Source of the DNA: JBJYKD01 sp049310025
GTDB taxonomy: Bacteria; Bacillota; Thermosediminibacteria; Thermosediminibacterales; Tepidanaerobacteraceae
Direction of reading: 5' to 3'
DNA length: 42,373 nt
Assembly (NCBI RefSeq): GCF_049310025.1
Contig: NZ_JBJYKD010000028.1
Span: forward strand, 1-42,373
Shown: piece by piece, positions 1-6,494 of the stretch
How positions within the stretch are numbered: the stretch's first letter is position 1
Layout: each line of letters begins with the position of its first letter
Program-made: the position numbers and the translations under genes
The notes under the pieces: model-generated
Told to the model about the DNA's origin: nothing
The model's input: only the letters and a program-made list of their open reading frames with translations
Databases searched by the model: none

Positions 1-158
1 CCATCGTTAGGGTTTAAAAGCTTTTTTCTCCAGTAATCGATTGTAGTTTTTGATATTCCGTATTTCCTACAGACAGCTATTTTAGTGGTACATGAACTCT
101 GAGCTTCGGATAAGATAGCAAGCTTTTCTTCCGTAGTAAAATTCTTCCTCGCTGCCAT
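1..158 (-). CDS. IS3-type transposase OrfA, helix-turn-helix subunit (partial)
   Basis: The first 52 residues can be read before the gene leaves the window. They begin MAARKNFTTEEKLAILSEAQ and continue with an IAVCRKYGISKTTIDYWRKK helix-turn-helix, the usual N-terminal DNA-binding unit of IS3-family OrfA proteins (HTH_Tnp_1 type). The ATG is at 158-156, with a GGGGGAA ribosome site just upstream. The gene reads leftward out of the window, so OrfB with the DDE domain is not visible and the element's intactness cannot be judged. It lies just downstream of the LPO_1073-type gene and marks mobile-element activity at the island's left side. Family call from the HTH pattern; fairly sure. Confidence 0.8.
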   Translation of the reverse strand, partial: MAARKNFTTEEKLAILSEAQSSCTTKIAVCRKYGISKTTIDYWRKKLLNPND

Positions 159-204
159 AGAAAAATTCCCCCTTCAAGAGTTATTTTATCATGTTGTGCG
201 TTTT

Positions 205-237
205 GGTCTAATTCTCTTGAGGGGCCAGCAAGTCCCA
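205..237 (-). repeat. Possible outer end of the IS3-type element
   Basis: Read on the minus strand, this stretch starts TGGGACTTGCTGGCCCCTC and lies 50-80 nt upstream of the transposase start, where an IS3-family terminal inverted repeat (TG...CA ends) should be. The other end of the element is outside the window, so neither the repeat nor a target duplication can be confirmed. Confidence 0.3.
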
Positions 238-259
238 AAATACTGATAAAATGCTGCTG

Positions 260-1336
260 TTATTTAATCCATATAGACAAATTAAAACTTTCGTTAATTT
301 TGCGGCGTATATTAGCATGTGCAATTGCAATACCTACACTGGTTAGAACTATATTCTTCATATAAGAGTTATCCCAGTAATCAAACAATTTATCCATACA
401 AGGATGAATCTTTTTTAAGAATTCTTTCACTTCTTGTTCAGACATCAAGTAATTTGAATAAATGTTTTTTATCTTAGTAATATTGTCTTTACTTATTCCC
501 TTTGATGCACAAAGTTTCTCTAATTCTTCGTTGTCTTTGACTCTAAGCTGGTATAAATTAATGCTATGGAAACATGGAATAAAGAGTTCCACAAGTGCAT
601 TTATTTCTTCAGAAATAAATGTTTCGCTAGAAATAATTTGGTTCATAAATTCATCTTTTTTAAACCCTCTACAAAATAAACCAGAATATCTCTCACGAAA
701 TGCTGTTTCAATACGAATTTCCGCTATGCTTATTGAACCACATCCAGTATATTGCAAGTGTTGGTAGCACGATGCTTCTTTTGTTAAGTTGTCCATGAAA
801 GGAACATAATATTTACTTATACAATCTGACAAAGTTTGGATACTGTCTACACCTAAGAATTTAGTATATTTAATAAGAAAAATCAATGATAAAGCATCGA
901 ATTGTTCTATTGTCAGTTTTGGTACAACGGATAAAGACTCGTTTAGAACTATTTGCATTAATGTTCTCTCGCTGTTTTTCGCACGGTCCACTAGAATGTC
1001 AACAAGTAGTTGACCAAGGTCTTTATCACCTGTCCGAGCATATTCTCTTTGTGAGGTATAGAGAGCGAACTGCATGTCAGGGTCTAACATTGATGAAAGG
1101 GCATTTGGAGCTCTCTTTTGAAGTTCAGAAAGAAAATAATCGGTAATTTCATTGGCCCTTGCTTTAGCTACTTGCATAGCCTGTTCTGAAAGACGATAGA
1201 AATTGGCTTCAAATACTTCTTCGGCAATTTGTCTAGCTTCTGAGTAAGTAATCCCATTTATTATCTTTACTTCATTGGCTTGAATGTTAGTTGAATTATT
1301 ACCGCTTTTTTGAACTTGTTTAATTCCATCTAACAT
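260..1336 (-). CDS. LPO_1073/Vpar_1526-family protein, candidate defence sensor or adaptor
   Basis: 358 residues, probably cytosolic and mostly helical. It resembles the uncharacterised LPO_1073/Vpar_1526 family: an N-terminal KSGNNSTNIQANEVKIING stretch, then SEARQIAEEVFEANFYRLSE and YARTGDKDLGQLLVDILVDR. I know of no established function. The N-terminal motif (residues 11-27) is repeated at the C-terminus of the membrane peptide encoded just upstream. The ATG overlaps the last 7 nt of that peptide gene, with GGGGATG about 10 nt upstream, so the two are probably translationally coupled. It is last in the leftward series OLD nuclease, membrane peptide, this gene. The DNA is AT-rich like the OLD gene and unlike the methyltransferase operon to the right. 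The family name is from memory; any sensing role is inference. Confidence 0.75.
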   Translation of the reverse strand: MLDGIKQVQKSGNNSTNIQANEVKIINGITYSEARQIAEEVFEANFYRLSEQAMQVAKARANEITDYFLSELQKRAPNALSSMLDPDMQFALYTSQREYARTGDKDLGQLLVDILVDRAKNSERTLMQIVLNESLSVVPKLTIEQFDALSLIFLIKYTKFLGVDSIQTLSDCISKYYVPFMDNLTKEASCYQHLQYTGCGSISIAEIRIETAFRERYSGLFCRGFKKDEFMNQIISSETFISEEINALVELFIPCFHSINLYQLRVKDNEELEKLCASKGISKDNITKIKNIYSNYLMSEQEVKEFLKKIHPCMDKLFDYWDNSYMKNIVLTSVGIAIAHANIRRKINESFNLSIWIK

Positions 1337-1530
1337 TCGACATCATCCCCAGATTTATTTATTTTTACAATTTCGCCAATTTGAATGTTCATGGAACTAT
1401 CCCCTGCAATTTGTTTTTGGTTAATACGCTTATCTCGTTTGGACTTGAAAAGCGAAAATATGACTGTTAAAACAGCAACACCTATGCCACTAAAAATCCA
1501 TTCCTTATTAGCTATAAGCCAATTCCACAT
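1330..1530 (-). CDS. Small single-pass membrane peptide with IQIG-type C-terminal motif
   Basis: 66 residues. Residues 12-28 (IFSGIGVAVLTVIFSLF) form one membrane segment, followed by a basic stretch KSKRDKR and then IAGDSSMNIQIGEIVKIN (41-58). An in-frame ATG at 1563 lacks a ribosome site, whereas the ATG at 1530 has AAGAAGGTG 8 nt upstream, so the shorter form is chosen. The C-terminal motif matches the N-terminal motif of the following LPO_1073-type protein at 8 of 17 aligned positions (G, S, N, I, Q, E, I, N). IQIG is also the core tetrad of RHIM amyloid motifs. By analogy with paired bacterial receptor/effector genes sharing an amyloid motif, it could be a membrane-damaging effector. That role is inference; the gene itself is well supported by its ribosome site and the overlap. 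Confidence 0.65.
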   Translation of the reverse strand: MWNWLIANKEWIFSGIGVAVLTVIFSLFKSKRDKRINQKQIAGDSSMNIQIGEIVKINKSGDDVEC

Positions 1531-1664
1531 AAAAATAACACCTTCTTTTTTTCTTAAATTCATGAGCCTTTCCTTTTCAAAACCTTACATCATTCTCATC
1601 TGCGATGTTTTTACCTACCGCAGCTTTAGCTAAATCAGTAGATTGATATTCAAATACTAATGCA

Positions 1665-3614
1665 TCAGAAATGTGGTATTTCAGATGTGCGAAAGATCGC
1701 ATCAAGAAATTCCTTTATTTCTATAACATTAAATATGCTAGAAATTTTCTGGCCTTTATTTAATATTGAATTTATCTCGAAGATTTTTTCTAATGATAAT
1801 TTATGGGTTTCGTCGACTAATTGAAAATCCTTGTTAAAAAAGCTTTCAATATCCCCAGAGAGAATACATATACCATTTGTCCTTAAGGTTTGTAAAATAG
1901 ATTCGAATTTGTCAAAGTTTTCTTCACCTCTAAAAGCTTCTATGCTTTTTGCTGTATAGAATTTTTCTTCGTAGTTTCGCTTTATAATATTCCTAATTTT
2001 TGCTATTAATCCAAACATTTTCTTCCCTTCTTCTTCCCCAAAACGACTAATAAAGAATTCTACTCCTAAATTTTCGATACTCTCATGGCACTTAGCACCT
2101 TTATATTTTTTAACACGCTCATTATCTTTATCCCTTAAAAAATAGTCAAAATCAGCCATGATATAAGTGTCAATTCCCAATTCCAAAGTTAAGTCAACAA
2201 ATTTACTAAAATTATCCTTGCCTCCAACACTTATAACTGATATATTTTCCTCATTAAGTTTATTGCCATAGAATTCCTCTGCGATCCATTTAATTATGTA
2301 GTTATCGTACCCCTCACAAACAATTACTTTATCTGCAAAGAACATCTCATTTTGATTGCTATCAATTAAAACATCTTTAAACTCCTTAATATTTAATTGA
2401 TTTATCACAGTTCGGCCTTCATACTTTCTTGCAAGGATTAAATTCATATTTGGCTCAATTGTTTTTAAAAATTCTGGGCTATGCGTTGTAATAATAACTT
2501 GGTTGTGCCCCTCATGTAAAAACTTGTCTAACTTATAATTAATAGTTCTGCAGGCATGTGGATGTAAATAAAGTTCTGGTTCTTCTAAGCATAGTAAAAC
2601 AGATGTTTTTGTATTAACATAATTTGTATAGTAACTGAATAAACCTATAATCGTAGCACTTTGAATACCTGAGCCTTTATCTGTAATTAATGATTTGTAT
2701 CCATCGTCAATATATATGACCACATTCCTATAAATATCTGGCTTTTCATCGGCACTAAATTGAAACAATATTTCAGTACCAGGAAAGGCTGCATTAAAAG
2801 AACTGTCACTAATTTTTTGTTTTACATCACTAAATAATTCGTCAGCAATTTCTTTAACTCGTAAAAAAGCTTTCTTCAACTCATCATTTTTACTATGGTT
2901 TTTAGTTAAATGCTTTAATAATTTCCCATACCAACTCCACTGGTTAATTCTTAACTGTATCATTGGGTCTCTAAAAGAAGGTATTATTGCACTTTGAATA
3001 AATTCATTACGAATTGGTGCTGTAAATCCCATAGTCCAATCTGACTCTTCATCTTTTCTATAAAAAAATCGCAACTCTTTCTTTACATCCCCATCTTCAT
3101 TCCTATGTGCTTTTAAAATAAAAGCAAATATATATTTATCATCAAACTCCCTTATAATAAGATTAATATCTTTTTTGGGATTTATATATTGCTTTTCCTC
3201 GTATCTTAACTCGTCAGGATTAATTAAAAACTCGCTTTCAAAATAATTTTCTATAGCGTCCTTATTTATCGGTCGTAAATACTTATAAAATCCTGTACAA
3301 TCAAGCATTGTATCGTATGGAATATCTTCTCTTTCACTTCGCCGTAATTCACAATATATAAAAATATCATTAGTAATTACAACTTCTTCTGCCGTTTCAC
3401 TCTTAATCTTATATGTGAAAAAATCCTTCTCTGTTATATTTTCATTTTTCCCGTATGCTGGATTACTTTCTCCCAAAACCAAATCAATTGCTTTTATAAT
3501 ATTGCTCTTGCCACAATTGTTTTTCCCAACAATGATATTTTTCCCTTTAGAAAAAGTTATATCTGTCTCTTCAATGCTTCTAAAATTCTTAATAACTACC
3601 CTATGTAAATACAC
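1665..3614 (-). CDS. OLD-family ATP-dependent endonuclease (AAA ATPase + TOPRIM)
   Basis: 649 residues. The N-terminal ABC-type ATPase has Walker A GKNNCGKSN near residue 32, a Walker B/D-loop region VLLCLEEPELYLHPH and switch motif ITTHSPEFLK. A TOPRIM nuclease domain follows, with KVIVCEGYDNY (metal-binding Glu) and IMADFDYFLRD (acidic cluster). OLD enzymes nick or cut DNA and act in phage defence. GTG at 3614 is preferred because GGAG lies 8 nt upstream; an upstream GTG at 3623 sits on top of that site. No UvrD-like GajB partner is adjacent, so this is not Gabija; the neighbours are the membrane peptide and LPO_1073-type genes. The frame stops at 1665, but the +1 frame continues protein-like to 1577, hinting at a C-terminal frameshift. 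AT-rich. Confidence 0.85.
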   Translation of the reverse strand: MYLHRVVIKNFRSIEETDITFSKGKNIIVGKNNCGKSNIIKAIDLVLGESNPAYGKNENITEKDFFTYKIKSETAEEVVITNDIFIYCELRRSEREDIPYDTMLDCTGFYKYLRPINKDAIENYFESEFLINPDELRYEEKQYINPKKDINLIIREFDDKYIFAFILKAHRNEDGDVKKELRFFYRKDEESDWTMGFTAPIRNEFIQSAIIPSFRDPMIQLRINQWSWYGKLLKHLTKNHSKNDELKKAFLRVKEIADELFSDVKQKISDSSFNAAFPGTEILFQFSADEKPDIYRNVVIYIDDGYKSLITDKGSGIQSATIIGLFSYYTNYVNTKTSVLLCLEEPELYLHPHACRTINYKLDKFLHEGHNQVIITTHSPEFLKTIEPNMNLILARKYEGRTVINQLNIKEFKDVLIDSNQNEMFFADKVIVCEGYDNYIIKWIAEEFYGNKLNEENISVISVGGKDNFSKFVDLTLELGIDTYIMADFDYFLRDKDNERVKKYKGAKCHESIENLGVEFFISRFGEEEGKKMFGLIAKIRNIIKRNYEEKFYTAKSIEAFRGEENFDKFESILQTLRTNGICILSGDIESFFNKDFQLVDETHKLSLEKIFEINSILNKGQKISSIFNVIEIKEFLDAIFRTSEIPHF

Positions 3615-3766
3615 TTTTCTCACTCCATTTAAAAATGGTCATACCTCACTTAAAGCTAATACTCATCTATTACGCCACATCTTCAAACAAATATACAGCC
3701 TGTTCTATGACCAGTTTCACCACTTCGGATACAAATTTTAAACAATTTTAACTTACTAAAAAACTT

Positions 3767-6478
3767 CTATTTCCACCCCGCCATCAGATGTTTCCGCTTC
3801 TCCCTGCTGTCCAGCACTTTTGCACAGCTTTCCCAGTCAACTTTACCGACATTGGCATGATACCTCAATTCAAAGGGATGCTGCTTTGGAATGGCATCGA
3901 TTTTCCGTTTTGCCTCCTCAATATCGTTTAATGCCACATGAATCCAGACATCTTCCAAAACGTCAGGAATTTGCCCGAACATGCCATAGATATTGGCGAG
4001 CCGCTCGGAAAGAAGGGAATGCACCCTGTCTTCTACCGACCCTTTATATCTCATGTTGTAAATAAAAACCTTGTCATAAATTTGCCCGATACGTTGAATC
4101 CTGCCTTTACGCTGTTCAAGTCTTGTGGGGTTCCAGGGCAGGTCGAGGTTCACCAGGGAACCTAAAGTCTGCAGGTTTAGCCCTTCGCTGGCGGCATCGG
4201 TGCCTACTAAAATCCGCAGTTCCCGCCTTCTTACCATTTGTTTGATTTCTTCCTTGCTCCGTTTTTCATAAATACCGCCGATAAATATTCCTGACTTATC
4301 TCCGCCTGCATAAATACCGATTTTTTCATTAGGCAGGTCACTGGATAAATTCTCGGCCACCCAGTAGGCGGAATCATAATACTGGGAGAAAATAATACAA
4401 CCCCGTTCAATCCAGTTGTCATCGAGGAGAAGTTTTAAAAGCAGCTTGTATTTTGGGTCTTTCTCCTTATTGGCATTAAGGGTTTCAATAAATTTCACCA
4501 GGCAAGCTCTTTCTTCATCCGTAATATTTTTGATTTCGCTCTGCAGGGCCTTTTCTTCTGCCATATCCTCTTCTTCATAGTCTTCCTCATCGATAACCTG
4601 CCCCCAGTTAAAAAGCATTTTTTCGGCGGTATTTTTCCCTGCAACGATGGTACTGCCAACCCTTTTTAAAAGTAAAGTCTTTAAAAAACCGCCCCCCTTT
4701 ACTCTCTTCTGTAGTAATGTACAAAATTCTTCCGCATACCCGTAGGCTTCTTTTAAGTACGGCGGCAAGACAATGGCTTCCTCATCGCTCTCCCCAAGCA
4801 GTTCTACCTCGACTTTTTTCAAATAAGGCTCGCCCGTTTCAGGATTGATGGTGTTTTCCAGGAAATCCCGCGTCCTGCGCACAATATGCCTGATAAATGG
4901 GTTGTGTTCGGCGATAAAATTATCATCAATTATTCTCCCAATCCTTCTTTTGTCAGGACCGCTCAACTCTTCAATCGCCTCTGGCTTGATGACGAATTCA
5001 TCATCAGCCATGCCGAACTGCCGCCTGATGCGTCCGAAGGTCATCTCCCCCTCGGCAGCAGGTGGGAAAGGATCCCTTAGCCATTCCCAGTTCTCCTTAT
5101 CAAAACGGTCGAGGCTTTCTTTGCCCATAATCAGGTTAAGGGCTCGGGCAGGATATCTTCTCCACTTGCTGAACTGACTGCCCAACACACTATCGCTGCC
5201 CTGGGCCAGGACGTTTAAAAGATCCCAGGCTTCAATAGGATACAGCTGCACAGGGGTAGCAGTAGCCAACAACATGCTTTTGGTGCGTTTGGAGATTTCA
5301 AGAAGGAATTTCAGCAAATTATTGGGGTTTGGTTTTTCCTCCTCTTTTCCAGGCCCTAAATTCCTTCTTCTTGCCCTGTGGGCCTCATCGACGATGACGC
5401 ATTCGTATTCCATATTTAAAAGGTGTTGTACCTGTTCGGAATTGGCGGTGATCAACCCCTGGGAAATAATGCCCACCCGCCTGGGGCATCTTTTGATGGC
5501 TCCATCGCCGTTAGCAGGATATTTAATGCCGTTCTCATCCACCCATTCCCTGCCGTTCCAGACTGCCGACGGCATATCCAGAAGGTTCAATATTTCGTCC
5601 TGCCACTGCCATAAAAGGGTCTTAGGGACAATAACCAGGATGGGTTTATCGCCGTAAAGGGCCATGAGCTGGGCCGATAAGGCAAGCTGGACTGTCTTGC
5701 CCAGCCCAACCATATCCGCCAGCACATACCTGGCGCCATACTTTTTGTGGTCATTAAAGGCCAGATTCACGAAGTATTTTTGGTGTTCCCACAGGCCGAA
5801 TTCCTGTCGGTAGACGGGAGCCTCGATCACAGCGGATGCAGGTTCGGGATTTTCCTTCCATTCGTCAACCGAAGAAATAACCTTTCGTTCAGAAATCCGT
5901 TTGATGTCTTCAACAATAAAGTCCGCCAGGGGCACAGCATAGGGGCTGTTCCAGAAATAGTCAAATTCTTCCTGAACCCACTTAACCCCCTCGTCGGAAT
6001 CGTCTTCCCAGAGGATTTCGTAGTTCAACTTCCAGCCCGTATAAGTTTCGTTCACACTGCCGATAAAAGATGTTTTTCTCCCGTCTTTTAAAGTAATCAC
6101 GCCTGCTTTCCCGTGAATAAGACCGAAAACATCGTTGGGAACTACCTTTATCTGAAGTTTTCCGCTTTTAATCAGGTTATACAACTTTTTCAGCCGTGCA
6201 GGGGCGCTGCTGTAGATCTCTTCTGGTTTTTTGCTGCACCACTCTCGCCGCATGGCATTGACCGCGGCGCTGGCCGTAACGGCATCTTCCTTTTGCATTT
6301 CCGCATTGCAGACGACCCTGACACATCCCTGTATTTCTTCAATAGCTTCCCCTGCAATCTCCAAAATGGAAGAGCTGAAATAACCTGCAATCCTGTCGTA
6401 GCTCAGCGCTCCTTTTAACTTTTCATTCAAAAAAGCTGCATCCAGCTTTTTTCGCCTGGAAGAATACCGATAAATCAT
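3767..6478 (-). CDS. Phospholipase D-like nuclease fused to SNF2/RapA-type helicase
   Basis: 903 residues. The N-terminal PLD-type nuclease domain carries one H-x-K signature, IHGKAGVI near residue 122, plus the following GSVNET. The SNF2 motor has Walker A DMVGLGKT near 258, DEAH (VIVDEAHRAR) near 364, motif III LLATATP, EGLNLQ and motif VI RKGRIQRIGQ. The ATG at 6478 follows AGGTGAAGGG by 4 nt and is preferred over an ATG at 6508 inside the methyltransferase gene. In anti-phage loci with DUF1156 and DUF499 proteins, such a fusion is the likely DNA-translocating effector that would act on unmethylated invaders (inference). It is the last gene of the methyltransferase operon; a 152-bp gap separates it from the OLD gene. 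GC is clearly higher than in the OLD module. Confidence 0.88.
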   Translation of the reverse strand: MIYRYSSRRKKLDAAFLNEKLKGALSYDRIAGYFSSSILEIAGEAIEEIQGCVRVVCNAEMQKEDAVTASAAVNAMRREWCSKKPEEIYSSAPARLKKLYNLIKSGKLQIKVVPNDVFGLIHGKAGVITLKDGRKTSFIGSVNETYTGWKLNYEILWEDDSDEGVKWVQEEFDYFWNSPYAVPLADFIVEDIKRISERKVISSVDEWKENPEPASAVIEAPVYRQEFGLWEHQKYFVNLAFNDHKKYGARYVLADMVGLGKTVQLALSAQLMALYGDKPILVIVPKTLLWQWQDEILNLLDMPSAVWNGREWVDENGIKYPANGDGAIKRCPRRVGIISQGLITANSEQVQHLLNMEYECVIVDEAHRARRRNLGPGKEEEKPNPNNLLKFLLEISKRTKSMLLATATPVQLYPIEAWDLLNVLAQGSDSVLGSQFSKWRRYPARALNLIMGKESLDRFDKENWEWLRDPFPPAAEGEMTFGRIRRQFGMADDEFVIKPEAIEELSGPDKRRIGRIIDDNFIAEHNPFIRHIVRRTRDFLENTINPETGEPYLKKVEVELLGESDEEAIVLPPYLKEAYGYAEEFCTLLQKRVKGGGFLKTLLLKRVGSTIVAGKNTAEKMLFNWGQVIDEEDYEEEDMAEEKALQSEIKNITDEERACLVKFIETLNANKEKDPKYKLLLKLLLDDNWIERGCIIFSQYYDSAYWVAENLSSDLPNEKIGIYAGGDKSGIFIGGIYEKRSKEEIKQMVRRRELRILVGTDAASEGLNLQTLGSLVNLDLPWNPTRLEQRKGRIQRIGQIYDKVFIYNMRYKGSVEDRVHSLLSERLANIYGMFGQIPDVLEDVWIHVALNDIEEAKRKIDAIPKQHPFELRYHANVGKVDWESCAKVLDSREKRKHLMAGWK

Positions 6479-6494
6479 TTTTCCCTTCACCTGC

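Noticed and set aside
1665..3614. Gabija system (GajA) assignment for the OLD gene
   Set aside because: No UvrD-like GajB helicase is adjacent on either side.
3615..3766. Short open stretch (FVSEVVKLVIEQAVYLFEDVA) before the OLD gene
   Set aside because: No start codon with a ribosome site; about 24 codons only. It may be a scar but cannot be supported.
5274..5657. Long plus-strand open frame inside the helicase gene
   Set aside because: Antisense shadow of a well-conserved helicase with no ribosome site.
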